Origin: Parageobacillus caldoxylosilyticus NBRC 107762
GTDB taxonomy: Bacteria > Bacillota > Bacilli > Bacillales > Anoxybacillaceae
Length of the DNA: 36,390 bases
Direction of reading: 5' to 3'
Assembly: GCF_000632715.1 (NCBI RefSeq)
Contig: NZ_BAWO01000060.1
Coordinates: 1 to 36,390, forward strand
Below, one piece after another: positions 1-7,846 of this stretch; position 1 is the first letter of the stretch; each line of letters begins with the position of its first letter. Both the position numbers and the translations under genes were made by a program. A model generated the notes under the pieces. That model did no database searches, was not told the DNA's origin, and saw only the letters and a program-made list of their open reading frames with translations.

Positions 1-129
1 TCATCTTTCCGTCTATCAATCTCCTTAAAAATGATATATCGGCAAAAAATTATCTCAATAAATGTATAATCATGTGAAACGATAAATAAATTTCAATAAA
101 CAAGCTAAATCAATCAAGGGGGGAAACGG

Positions 130-993
130 ATGGAATTATTGATCCAACAATTGTTAAATGGGCTGACTGTTGGAAGCGTTTACAGTTTGGTCGCCTTAGG
201 ATTAACGCTTGTTTACGGAATTTTACATATTCCGAATTTCGCCCACGGCGCGCTTTATATGATGGGCGGTTATGTGACGTTAACGATGATGAATCAGGCG
301 GGGCTTCCGTATTGGCTGGCCATCCTCATTTCAATGATTGCGATCGGATTGCTTGGCGTACTGATGGAACGGCTTGTCTTTTATCCACTTCGTGACGCTC
401 CACCCCTTCATGATAAAATTGCAGCAATCGGCATCCTCTTATTTTTGGAAGCATTCGCCCAATTTGTGTGGGGGGCAGACTATCAAACGATGTCTACTCC
501 TTATGGAAACGTTGTCACCGTACTTGGTCTCACCTTAACGATGCAACGAGTCCTCATTATTGTTTCCACGATTGTCATCATGATTTTGCTCTATTTCTTC
601 CTGAAAAAGACGTTTATCGGTGCCTCGATTATCGCGATGTCGCAAAACCGTGAAGGAGCGAATTTAGTCGGCATTAACACGAACAAAGTCGCGATGATGA
701 CGTTTATGATTTCCGGCAGCCTCGCGGCGTTGGCCGCCTCCTTGGCGTCTCCGATTAATCTTGTCTTTCCGGGAATGGGCCATCTCGTCATTTTAAAAGC
801 GTTTGTCATTATTATTCTTGGCGGAATGGGCAGCATTCCTGGAGCGATTATCGGCGGGTATATTTTGGGATTTAGCGAAAGTTTAGGTGCAACTTATATT
901 TCCAACGATTATAAAGACATTATCGCCTTTGTCATACTCGTCATTATTTTAACGGTGAAACCGACTGGACTATTTGCCAAGGAGGGACAATGA
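130..993 (+). CDS. livH: Branched-chain amino acid ABC transporter permease LivH
   Basis: This is a 287-residue hydrophobic protein of the LivH permease family, one of the two membrane subunits of a high-affinity importer for leucine, isoleucine and valine or related amino acids. It has the typical N-terminus (NGLTVGSVYSLVALGLTLVY), about eight membrane segments, and the permease loop near residues 235-255 (ILGGMGSIPGAIIGG) that contacts the ATPase. The ATG is preceded by a strong AAGGGGGG site. Its stop overlaps the livM start (ATGA), so the two are translationally coupled. It is the first gene of a five-gene operon. A TATAAT sequence lies at 65-70 but no convincing -35 was seen. Exact substrate is not readable from sequence. 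Confidence 0.95.
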   Translation: MELLIQQLLNGLTVGSVYSLVALGLTLVYGILHIPNFAHGALYMMGGYVTLTMMNQAGLPYWLAILISMIAIGLLGVLMERLVFYPLRDAPPLHDKIAAIGILLFLEAFAQFVWGADYQTMSTPYGNVVTVLGLTLTMQRVLIIVSTIVIMILLYFFLKKTFIGASIIAMSQNREGANLVGINTNKVAMMTFMISGSLAALAASLASPINLVFPGMGHLVILKAFVIIILGGMGSIPGAIIGGYILGFSESLGATYISNDYKDIIAFVILVIILTVKPTGLFAKEGQ

Positions 994-2033
994 TGGCGAC
1001 GGTGTTAAAACAAAGGAAATTACTCATACTGGTGATTGCGTTTGCGCTTGTTTTTCCTTTTTTGATTCCGAACAACTATTATTTGCACATGATGACGATC
1101 TCGTTTATTTGGATGATCGCTGTTTACGGGTTAAACTTGTTTGCCGGCTATACGGGCTATTTATCGCTTGCCCATGCGGGATTTTTTGCGATTGGAGCTT
1201 ATACGCTCGCGATTTTAACCGTCAAAGCAGGGCTGCATTTTTGGCTGGCTTTTTTCTTATCCTGTCTTATTTCCTGCTTGATCGGCTTGCTCGTCGGTTT
1301 AGTCGCATTGCGGACAAAGGAACACTTTTTTGCCATTTATACGCTATGCGTCGGGTATATTATTTACCTTCTCATCGATAAATGGGACAGCCTGACGGGA
1401 GGGGTGCGCGGATTTATCGGCATTCCTGCTCCGGCAAACATCGGTCCGCTTTCGTTCCAGACTCCTGTGTCGCAATATTATTTAGTGCTGTTCTTCTTGC
1501 TTCTCGTCGTTTTTGTCATGTACCGCATCATTTACTCGCTGACGGGAAGAACATATATTGCGATTCGCAACAGCGAGGATTTGGCGCTAACGATCGGCAT
1601 TTCCACGATGAAAAATAAATTAACATCATTCGTCTTATCGGTCTTTTTCACTTCCTTGGCAGGAGCGCTGTATGCTTCCTTTATCCGTTTTCTTGGACCG
1701 GATATCGGCTATATTTCCGTGATGTTTGATTTCCTTACGTATTTAATTGTCGGCGGCATTGGAACGATGGCTGGACCGGTCGTCGGTACGCTGTTGATTA
1801 CGTTTCTATCTCAGCAGCTGCAGTTTTTGCAAGACTATCGGATGTTGATCTTTGGCCCGGTTTTGGCACTGCTCGTCATCTTCTATCCGCAAGGCATTGT
1901 CGGCGGGGTGATCCGCTGGAAAGCAAAACGTGTGGAAAAAAGTGGCAATCCTCAAGTACGGACGATGCCTGCTACAAACCGTTTTGTCATTTCCCGCCAT
2001 TCTGAAAATAAAAAGCAAGTGAAGGAGGGGTGA
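990..2033 (+). CDS. livM: Branched-chain amino acid ABC transporter permease LivM
   Basis: A 347-residue polytopic membrane protein of the LivM family, the second permease of the importer. It carries the family hallmarks LNLFAGYTGYLSLAHAGFFA near the N-terminus and the ATPase-coupling loop GGIGTMAGPVVGTLL around residue 255. The last 40 residues form a basic, hydrophilic cytoplasmic tail. The ATG overlaps the livH stop and has a GGAGGG site at 981-986. Its own stop (2031-2033) lies just before the livG ATG. It works with LivH in the membrane and with LivG and LivF at the cytoplasmic face. Confidence 0.95.
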   Translation: MMATVLKQRKLLILVIAFALVFPFLIPNNYYLHMMTISFIWMIAVYGLNLFAGYTGYLSLAHAGFFAIGAYTLAILTVKAGLHFWLAFFLSCLISCLIGLLVGLVALRTKEHFFAIYTLCVGYIIYLLIDKWDSLTGGVRGFIGIPAPANIGPLSFQTPVSQYYLVLFFLLLVVFVMYRIIYSLTGRTYIAIRNSEDLALTIGISTMKNKLTSFVLSVFFTSLAGALYASFIRFLGPDIGYISVMFDFLTYLIVGGIGTMAGPVVGTLLITFLSQQLQFLQDYRMLIFGPVLALLVIFYPQGIVGGVIRWKAKRVEKSGNPQVRTMPATNRFVISRHSENKKQVKEG

Positions 2034-2035
2034 GC

Positions 2036-2800
2036 ATGTTACTGGAAGTCCATCAATTGACGAAAAGGTTCGGCGGGTTGGTAGCTGTCAATGATGTGAG
2101 CTTTTCCGTCGAAGAAGGAAAAGTAAATGCGATTATTGGACCGAACGGAGCGGGGAAATCGACTTTTTTCAATCTGATCAGCGGGTTTTATAAGCCGACA
2201 TCGGGTCAGATTATTTTTAAAGGGCAGGATATTACCCGCCTCCCGGCCAATCAGCGGGCTAAGCTGGGGATTGCCCGCACGTTTCAAACGACCCATTTGT
2301 TTGAACAATCTACCGTATTCGATAACGTCGTGATCGGCCATCGATTGAGAACTTCCTCTAACTTGTTTGACGCCGTTTTCCGGACGAAACGGTTAAAGAG
2401 AGAAGAAGCTGAGTGCAAGGAAAAAGCAATGGAAGTGTTGGAGTTTGTCGGTTTAACCGATGTCGCTGATAAAATGGTCGCTAACATTTCGCAAGAGCAG
2501 AAAAAACGTGCCGCTTTTGCATTGGCGCTTGCGACGGAACCAGAGATTGTCCTTCTCGACGAACCGGCTGCAGGCGTCAATCCGGATGAAACAGAAGGAT
2601 TGGAACAATTGATTGTCAAGATGGTGGATCACGGAATTACCGTATGTCTCATTGAACATAAAATGTCGATGATCATGAAAATCGCCCATAAAATTATGGT
2701 TTTGAATTATGGGGAAAAAATCGCTGAAGGAACGCCAGAGGAAATTCAAAACAACGAAACCGTCATTAAAGCATACTTAGGAGGGAGCGCGATTGCTTGA
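2036..2800 (+). CDS. livG: Branched-chain amino acid ABC transporter ATP-binding protein LivG
   Basis: A 254-residue ABC ATPase. It shows Walker A (GPNGAGKS), the LivG-type insert after the Q-loop, Walker B (IVLLDEPAAG) followed by the family sequence VNPDET, and the switch histidine in LIEHKM. The ATG at 2036 is chosen because GGAGG at 2024-2028 is ideally spaced; a GTG at 2030 is in frame but too close. Oddly, the ABC signature reads ISQEQKKR instead of the LSxGQ/LSYGQ usual in LivG, so both usual glycine positions are changed. It should pair with LivF, whose signature is canonical, giving one degenerate and one consensus ATP site if the pair is a heterodimer. Confidence 0.93.
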   Translation: MLLEVHQLTKRFGGLVAVNDVSFSVEEGKVNAIIGPNGAGKSTFFNLISGFYKPTSGQIIFKGQDITRLPANQRAKLGIARTFQTTHLFEQSTVFDNVVIGHRLRTSSNLFDAVFRTKRLKREEAECKEKAMEVLEFVGLTDVADKMVANISQEQKKRAAFALALATEPEIVLLDEPAAGVNPDETEGLEQLIVKMVDHGITVCLIEHKMSMIMKIAHKIMVLNYGEKIAEGTPEEIQNNETVIKAYLGGSAIA

Positions 2801-3500
2801 GTTAAGGAACGTATCCGTCCAGTACGGCAGCTTTGCCGCCGTCAACCATGTCAACATTACCGTTGAGCCGGGCGAAATCGTTGTTCTGTTAGGCTCGAAC
2901 GGAGCGGGAAAGAGCACGGTTTTCCGCACCATTAGCGGACTAAACAAACTTTCCCAAGGTGAAATTGTTTTTCAAGGGGAACGGATCGATCATCTTCCTC
3001 CGGATCGCATCGTACAGCTTGGGATCGTCCAATGTGCTGAAGGAAGAAAATTGTTTCCGCGCATGACCGTTTATGAAAATTTATTGATGGGTGCCTACAT
3101 TTACCGAAAAGAGAAGGAAAAAATCATGCAGTCTCTGCAACATGTGTATGAACTGTTTCCAATTTTGCAAGAAAAGCGCAACGATCCAGCCGGGTCGCTA
3201 AGCGGCGGCCAGCAGCAAATGCTGGCGATCGGCAGGGCGTTAATGTCACACCCGAAGCTATTGCTTTTGGATGAGCCATCGATCGGGCTGGCTCCGCTCA
3301 TTGTCGAACAAATGTTTCAAACGATCAAGCAAATCAATCAAGAAGGAACGACGGTTTTATTAGCCGAACAAAACGCTCATGCGGCGCTTAGCATTGCCCA
3401 TAAAGGCTATGTATTTGAAAACGGAACGATTGTGGTAGAAGGAACGGCGGAGCAGTTATTTGCTAATGATGATGTTCGCAAGGCCTATATCGGCACATGA
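2793..3500 (+). CDS. livF: Branched-chain amino acid ABC transporter ATP-binding protein LivF
   Basis: A 235-residue ABC ATPase with Walker A (GSNGAGKS), the LivF-specific sequence EGRKLFPRMTVYENL, a canonical signature LSGGQQQ, Walker B (LLLLDEPSIGLAP) and the H-loop region LLAEQNAHAAL. Translation starts at a TTG (2793) placed 6 bases after GGAGGGAG at 2780-2786, and the gene overlaps the end of livG by 8 bases, so coupled translation is likely. It is the second nucleotide-binding subunit of the importer. The substrate-binding lipoprotein follows after an 83-bp gap. Confidence 0.95.
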   Translation: MLELRNVSVQYGSFAAVNHVNITVEPGEIVVLLGSNGAGKSTVFRTISGLNKLSQGEIVFQGERIDHLPPDRIVQLGIVQCAEGRKLFPRMTVYENLLMGAYIYRKEKEKIMQSLQHVYELFPILQEKRNDPAGSLSGGQQQMLAIGRALMSHPKLLLLDEPSIGLAPLIVEQMFQTIKQINQEGTTVLLAEQNAHAALSIAHKGYVFENGTIVVEGTAEQLFANDDVRKAYIGT

Positions 3501-3583
3501 AAAGGAGGTGATGGATCACTATCCTGTTAATTATCTGAATATTTATAATAATCTTTTGTTCATTGCAAAATAGGGGGGATACG

Positions 3584-4792
3584 ATGAAGAAGATGAAATG
3601 GTTTCTCACTACAATTATTATGTTGGTAATGGTGTTTTCATTAGCAGCGTGCAACAGCTCCAAAACAGGGAATACATCAAGCGGGGGCAATAATGAGACA
3701 AACGGAAGCGGCGATGGCAACATCGTCAACATCGGATACAGCGGTCCGTTAAGCGGTCCTGCCGCCTATTACGGAGAGCGGACATTAAATGGGTTGAAAA
3801 TGGCGGCCGAGGAAATTAACAATAACGGTGGATTTGAAGTAAACGGAAAAAAATATAAATTAAATGTCGTTGCATTAGATGACAAGTATTTGCCAAACGA
3901 AACGGCATCGAATGCGAAACGCCTCGTTCAAGAACATCACACGCCGATCGTGTTTACTCCGCACAGCGGCGGAGTCATGGCATTGCAAGTATTTAACGAA
4001 ACGGACAAGTTTATTATTGGCGCTTATACGAGCGAGCCGAAAATCACGCAAACCGGGAATTCGTTGACGGTAAGAATACCGCCGCGTTATGACAGCTATG
4101 TGGCTCCGTTTACTAAATATGCGATGAAGCGTTTCGGCAAAAAACTTGCCGCGCTGCCAACCGCTTCGCAATACGGAAAAGACTGGACGGAAACGTTGCT
4201 TCCATATTGGGAAAAACAAGGAGGAAAAGTCGTTTATAAAACATCAATCGACTTTTCCAAAGATACGGACTTCTTTACGATTGTCACCAATGCGTTAAAG
4301 GAAAAACCGGATGTTTTATTTATCGGCGGCCCGTCGGAACCGACGGCAAAAGTGGCGAAACAGGCGCGAGAATTGGGATTTAAAGGCGGCTTTATCATTA
4401 TGGATCAAGCGAAGCTAGACGAAATGAAAAAGGTAACGGGATCTTACGATGTGCTGGAAGGATCCATTGGCGTCATGCCATTAGTGGAATCGGACGGTCC
4501 GGGAGTTCCGTCGTTTGTGAAAAACTACCGCGCCAAATTCAATGAAGATCCAGGCTCGGAAGCTGGTTTTAATTATTTGGCGATGTATGCATTTGTCGAA
4601 GCGATGAAAGCAGCAGGCACGGTGGATGACCCTGTTGCCATCCGCAAACATATGCAAGAGGGCCTTGAACATATTCCGCAAGACAAACAAGTATATGTTG
4701 TTTCGAAAATCGGAGATGACGGCGGATTTGAATCGCAACAAAGCGTCGCGGCCATAGAAAACGGAAAAATTGTGCCGATAAAACTGAAATAA
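3584..4792 (+). CDS. livJ: Branched-chain amino acid ABC transporter substrate-binding lipoprotein
   Basis: A 402-residue periplasmic-binding-protein-like receptor (Leu/Ile/Val-binding fold, Peripla_BP_6). The ATG at 3584 is chosen over an upstream in-frame TTG (3563) because it follows a GGGGGG site and gives a proper lipoprotein signal: basic start, hydrophobic core and a lipobox (SLAAC) with the lipidated Cys at residue 23. A Ser/Gly/Asn-rich linker (about 25-48) tethers the receptor to the membrane. The mature part opens with VNIGYSGPLSGPAAYYGERT, typical of the family. It is the last gene of the liv operon and is followed by a strong terminator. The ligand could be a BCAA or another small carboxylate or amide. 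Confidence 0.93.
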   Translation: MKKMKWFLTTIIMLVMVFSLAACNSSKTGNTSSGGNNETNGSGDGNIVNIGYSGPLSGPAAYYGERTLNGLKMAAEEINNNGGFEVNGKKYKLNVVALDDKYLPNETASNAKRLVQEHHTPIVFTPHSGGVMALQVFNETDKFIIGAYTSEPKITQTGNSLTVRIPPRYDSYVAPFTKYAMKRFGKKLAALPTASQYGKDWTETLLPYWEKQGGKVVYKTSIDFSKDTDFFTIVTNALKEKPDVLFIGGPSEPTAKVAKQARELGFKGGFIIMDQAKLDEMKKVTGSYDVLEGSIGVMPLVESDGPGVPSFVKNYRAKFNEDPGSEAGFNYLAMYAFVEAMKAAGTVDDPVAIRKHMQEGLEHIPQDKQVYVVSKIGDDGGFESQQSVAAIENGKIVPIKLK

Positions 4793-4807
4793 AAGAGCTC
4801 CAAACAT

Positions 4808-4848
4808 AAAAAATGGAGATGGGAGTTGGGTTACCATCTCCATTTTTT
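4808..4848 (+). terminator. Bidirectional rho-independent terminator after livJ
   Basis: A 15-bp perfect stem (4808-4822 with 4834-4848; core ATGGAGATGG/CCATCTCCAT) flanked by A-run and T-run ends lies 16 bp after livJ. The symmetry suggests it can also stop transcription coming from the right on the minus strand. Confidence 0.9.
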
Positions 4849-5117
4849 ATTTTATTATTTCCATCCTCTTCGTCATCCCAGGGGATTTGGAATGGGCATA
4901 TCAAGAAAGCCCATATTCGCGCTTTTCGATTTCCCTTTTCTTTATACCATTTCGGCGCATTATCGTTTTTTTCGGCAATTGCCCGCGCTTGCCATCCCTG
5001 CAAAAGAAGCAGCAACGGGAGCATTCCGATCCCCAAATATCAATGATGGAACAAGATATATGGGCGGAAAAAATCGCTAATCGCATACCCAGCAAACAGA
5101 GCCATCAAACTTTCCAT
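4840..5117 (-). pseudogene. Decayed small membrane-protein gene with in-frame stop
   Basis: On the minus strand an ATG at 5115-5117 follows a good GGAGGAG site (about 5128-5134). It opens a reading frame of 25 codons (MESLMALFAGYAISDFFRPY...) that meets TGA at 5040-5042. The same frame then continues without a break as YLGIGMLPLLLLLQGWQARA, a hydrophobic segment, followed by a charged Lys/Glu/Asp-rich part that runs into the livJ terminator with no stop of its own. A real start site, one internal stop and no natural end point to a small membrane protein that has lost function. I do not recognise the family. Plus-strand open frames over the same DNA are antisense to it and lack good starts. 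Confidence 0.5.
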
Positions 5118-5355
5118 GTTCAGCTTTCTCCTCCAAATGTTTTTTATTTTATACCCTTTTTTACAAAAATTGACTGTTTTGCATCGCATCATTTTCTATT
5201 AATAAAGAGAACTATGTTCTAAATAATCAACAAAAAACATAGAAAAAAAGAAAGTAATAAAGTAAAATAAATCAGACAAGATCTCCATTTTCATCCTTCA
5301 AGTACCTGTCAGAACGTTCAAAACTACCCACCACCCATAGGAGGGGCAAAGTAAT

Positions 5356-6558
5356 ATGCAAAAGATGTACCGAAAACAAGGGCGCATCATTTTGCACGTT
5401 GACTGCAATTCGTTTTTTGCCAGCTGTGAAATCGCGCGCGATCCTTCGTTAAAGGAAAAAGCCGTGGTTGTTGCTGGTGATCCAAAAGAAAGAAAAGGGA
5501 TTGTCTTAGCGGCAAATTACATCGCGAAACGGCGCTTTGGCATCTATACAACGATGCCGTTATGGGAGGCAAAGAAAAAATGCCCGTCCCTTGTCGTGCT
5601 AAAACCCGATTTTTCATTATACCGCGAAACAAGTAGCAAAGTGTTTCAGTTTTTGCGTCGTATCTCCCCGCTTCTGGAACCTGCCTCCATTGATGAAGGA
5701 TATTTGGATATTACCGAATGTGATTCGCTTGGTTCGCCATTGGAGATCGCTGAATATATTCAGCAGGGATTGCTGCAGACTCTGCATATTCCTGTAAGCA
5801 TCGGCATCGCGCCAAATAAATTTTTGGCGAAAATGGCCAGTGAAATGAAAAAACCGTTAGGCATCACGGTTTTGCGCAAACGGGATGTCCCGAACATACT
5901 GTGGCCATTGCCGGTCAAAGAGATGCACGGTGTTGGCGATAAAACAGCGAAAAAATTAAATACTATTGGCATTTTTACGATCGGAGAATTAGCAAAGGCG
6001 GAAGAGGAGAGGCTTCAACAACTGCTTGGTATCAACGGCATCCGTTTAAAGGAGCGGGCTAATGGCATTGATGATCGTCCAGTCGACCCTGAAGCGGGCG
6101 AAAAATGGAAATCAATTGGGAATTCTACAACACTTCCCTATAACGTAACAGAAGAGAGAATTCTTCTTGACGTGCTCCGTGAGTTGGCGCAATCGGTCAG
6201 CGAACGAATGAAGCGAAAACGGGTTGTGTCTTCCACCGTCCAAATTATGATCCGCTACAGCAATTTCCAAACGATCACCCGCAGCAAAACATGGGAAAAT
6301 CCATTTCAGGAAGCGGAGGAAATTTTTCAGTATGCGGCATATTTATTAAAGAAACATTGGAACGGTAATCCAGTGAGGCTGTTAGGAATTGCCGCGCTTG
6401 ATGTATTTGATAAAAAAGCAGCCATGAAACAATTAGATTTGTTTCATTACGAAGAAGAGGCCAAAAGAGAAGCGCTATGGAAGACAATGGAGCAGCTGCG
6501 GCAAAAATTCGGCGAGGATATTATTCGAAGAGGAGCTAATCTGTTTCAACAAGATTAG
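5356..6558 (+). CDS. dinB: DNA polymerase IV (Y-family translesion polymerase)
   Basis: A 400-residue Y-family polymerase that copies damaged DNA. The first catalytic aspartate is in HVDCNSFFASCE (Asp16), with Phe at the steric-gate region, and the second pair is in SIDEGYLDI (Asp113, Glu114). Two helix-hairpin-helix motifs follow around residues 190-230 (HGVGDKTAKKL; LLGINGIRLK), then the little-finger domain. A sliding-clamp motif QLDLF lies about 35 residues from the C-terminus. The ATG at 5356 follows GGAGGGG at 5340-5346. It fits DinB better than UvrX/YqjW-type proteins because of length and motif spelling. No perfect LexA box was found upstream. Two small membrane-protein genes follow closely. 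Confidence 0.93.
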   Translation: MQKMYRKQGRIILHVDCNSFFASCEIARDPSLKEKAVVVAGDPKERKGIVLAANYIAKRRFGIYTTMPLWEAKKKCPSLVVLKPDFSLYRETSSKVFQFLRRISPLLEPASIDEGYLDITECDSLGSPLEIAEYIQQGLLQTLHIPVSIGIAPNKFLAKMASEMKKPLGITVLRKRDVPNILWPLPVKEMHGVGDKTAKKLNTIGIFTIGELAKAEEERLQQLLGINGIRLKERANGIDDRPVDPEAGEKWKSIGNSTTLPYNVTEERILLDVLRELAQSVSERMKRKRVVSSTVQIMIRYSNFQTITRSKTWENPFQEAEEIFQYAAYLLKKHWNGNPVRLLGIAALDVFDKKAAMKQLDLFHYEEEAKREALWKTMEQLRQKFGEDIIRRGANLFQQD

Positions 6559-6565
6559 GATTGTA

Positions 6566-6763
6566 TTGTTTACGGTCATTGGCAAGGTGGCGTTCCTTTC
6601 CGCTCCGCTTCCTGGCGGATGGGCTATTATCGGTCTTTTTATGATCATCATCGGCATTCTTTTGCATAGCTACGGTATGAAAAAAATACATGAACAGCCA
6701 GCAGCATCGCTGCTTGCTTCAAAAGAGAAAGAACCATCACTATCATGTGCAGGGGGAAACTGA
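6566..6763 (+). CDS. Small membrane protein of unknown function
   Basis: A 65-residue protein with one or two membrane segments (GGWAIIGLFMIIIGILLHSY) and a charged tail. It begins only 7 bp after dinB, and the stop overlaps the next start (TGATG at 6761-6765), so it is likely translated with that gene. The start is uncertain: TTG at 6566 is the first usual start codon but has no clear ribosome site, and translation may be coupled to the end of dinB. I do not recognise a family. Confidence 0.5.
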   Translation: MFTVIGKVAFLSAPLPGGWAIIGLFMIIIGILLHSYGMKKIHEQPAASLLASKEKEPSLSCAGGN

Positions 6764-7050
6764 TGCTAAAAATAATGAAACCGCTGATCACTTTCTCTAT
6801 CATCGCTGTTCATCTAATTATTATGTATTTTTGGATCTTCGATTGGGAAAAGTTAATTACCCCAATCGGATTGGCAGGATGGGGCGGATCCATTATCGCT
6901 GGTTTTATGGCGTATGCCTTCTATGCAGCAAAAGAAAGAAAGAAGTATATCCAACTACAGCGGCATATATTGATTGGTTCCACCGTGATAACGGTTTGCC
7001 TAGCGGTATTGGCGCTAATCATTGAGTGGATCACCAGCTCAATGCCGTAA
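6763..7050 (+). CDS. Small three-helix membrane protein of unknown function
   Basis: A 95-residue protein predicted to have three membrane segments: LITFSIIAVHLIIMYFWIF, the stretch GLAGWGGSIIAGFMAYAFYA, and a C-terminal VITVCLAVLALIIEWI. A charged loop KERKKYIQLQRH sits between the second and third. ATG at 6763 is preferred over an in-frame upstream ATG (6745) because it follows AGGGGG (6751-6756) and overlaps the stop of the previous gene. No family recognised. The tight spacing suggests a two-gene unit behind dinB. Confidence 0.65.
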   Translation: MLKIMKPLITFSIIAVHLIIMYFWIFDWEKLITPIGLAGWGGSIIAGFMAYAFYAAKERKKYIQLQRHILIGSTVITVCLAVLALIIEWITSSMP

Positions 7051-7115
7051 ATTTGTTCCCCTTTATCTAAATGAGCCGATGCGCTTCTTGATGTTTTCCC
7101 AACAATAATAGTAAT

Positions 7116-7135
7116 ATTGATATATATACATCAAT
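7116..7135 (+). promoter_or_regulatory. Inverted repeat upstream of the satD-like gene, possible operator
   Basis: A dyad ATTGAT-(8 nt)-ATCAAT lies 17 bp before the start codon of the next gene, which encodes a protein with a putative C-terminal helix-turn-helix. The position and symmetry would suit autoregulation, but this is inference and the site is AT-rich. Confidence 0.3.
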
Positions 7136-7152
7136 CAAAAAGAGGAGATCTT

Positions 7153-7836
7153 ATGAAACCGGCTGTATGTTTTGCGTTGGATGTAAAACATTCTAGACAA
7201 ATGGACAAGAAACGGCTGCTAATGATTTTAAATGACTTGAAAGAGACGATAAACAAGCGGTTCCATAAAGATTTGCTTGTCCCGTTTGCTATTCGAAATG
7301 GCGATGAGCTTGTTGGAGTCATTGGAAATTTCTCCAGCGGATATCCACTGATTAAATATATATATTCCCAATCCTGCTTTCATCAGTGTCCATTTTATTC
7401 TGGAATTGGAATAGGGGAACTAGAAACGGACACAACGGACGTTCATACGATTAATGGAAGTGCAGTACTGTGCGCATTTGCGGCTAGGGAACATTTGAAG
7501 GAAAAAAAGGAAAAAACAAAAATATGGAGTGAAAATGAAAATACAACAAGTTTTTATATTTTAGCTGAGGCGCTTCCATTCGAACCACTTAACACTTTAT
7601 TAGGATGGATTCTGGAAACAAAGCGAAATTGGACAGACAAACAAAAACAAGTGATTCATCTGATCGAGCAGTTTCCGGGATGGACATATGAAAAAATCGG
7701 AAGACATTTGGGGTATAAATCCCCTATTTCGACCGTCAGCTATTTGCTGAAACGCGCGGAGTACCAGAAGGTAAAGGCGACAGAAGCGAGCTTTACCGAA
7801 TTATTGATATTATATCAAACGCTTTTAAAGAAGTAG
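7153..7836 (+). CDS. SatD family protein with C-terminal helix-turn-helix region
   Basis: A 227-residue soluble protein of the SatD family. The N-terminal two thirds (KPAVCFALDVKHSRQMDKKRL..., then RNGDELVGVIGN and FYSGIGIGELET) match the usual order of this family, whose biochemical role is not established. Residues about 165-210 (TDKQKQVIHLIEQFPGWTYE... then LGYKSPISTVSYLLKRAEY) look like a winged or simple HTH, suggesting DNA binding. ATG at 7153 follows AGAGGAG. It sits 10 bp before a DUF3307 membrane-protein gene. This pairing recurs in Bacillales, so the two are likely functionally linked, with this protein perhaps a regulator or sensor of the membrane partner. That last step is inference. 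Confidence 0.8.
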   Translation: MKPAVCFALDVKHSRQMDKKRLLMILNDLKETINKRFHKDLLVPFAIRNGDELVGVIGNFSSGYPLIKYIYSQSCFHQCPFYSGIGIGELETDTTDVHTINGSAVLCAFAAREHLKEKKEKTKIWSENENTTSFYILAEALPFEPLNTLLGWILETKRNWTDKQKQVIHLIEQFPGWTYEKIGRHLGYKSPISTVSYLLKRAEYQKVKATEASFTELLILYQTLLKK

Positions 7837-7846
7837 GGGGATAACA

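Noticed and set aside
95-110. Possible CodY box before livH
   Set aside because: AAATTTCAATAAACA has about five mismatches to AATTTTCWGAAAATT; too weak.
5040-5042. TGA in the small minus-strand membrane-protein frame as a selenocysteine or recoding site
   Set aside because: No SECIS-like hairpin was recognised after it, and the frame has also lost its natural end, so simple decay explains it.
5209-5219. LexA-like GAAC-TAT-GTTC upstream of dinB
   Set aside because: The gram-positive LexA box needs four bases between GAAC and GTTC; here there are three, and the site is about 140 bp from the gene.
5311-5320. GAACGTTC close to the dinB start
   Set aside because: The two half sites are directly joined without the 4-bp spacer, so it is not a LexA operator.
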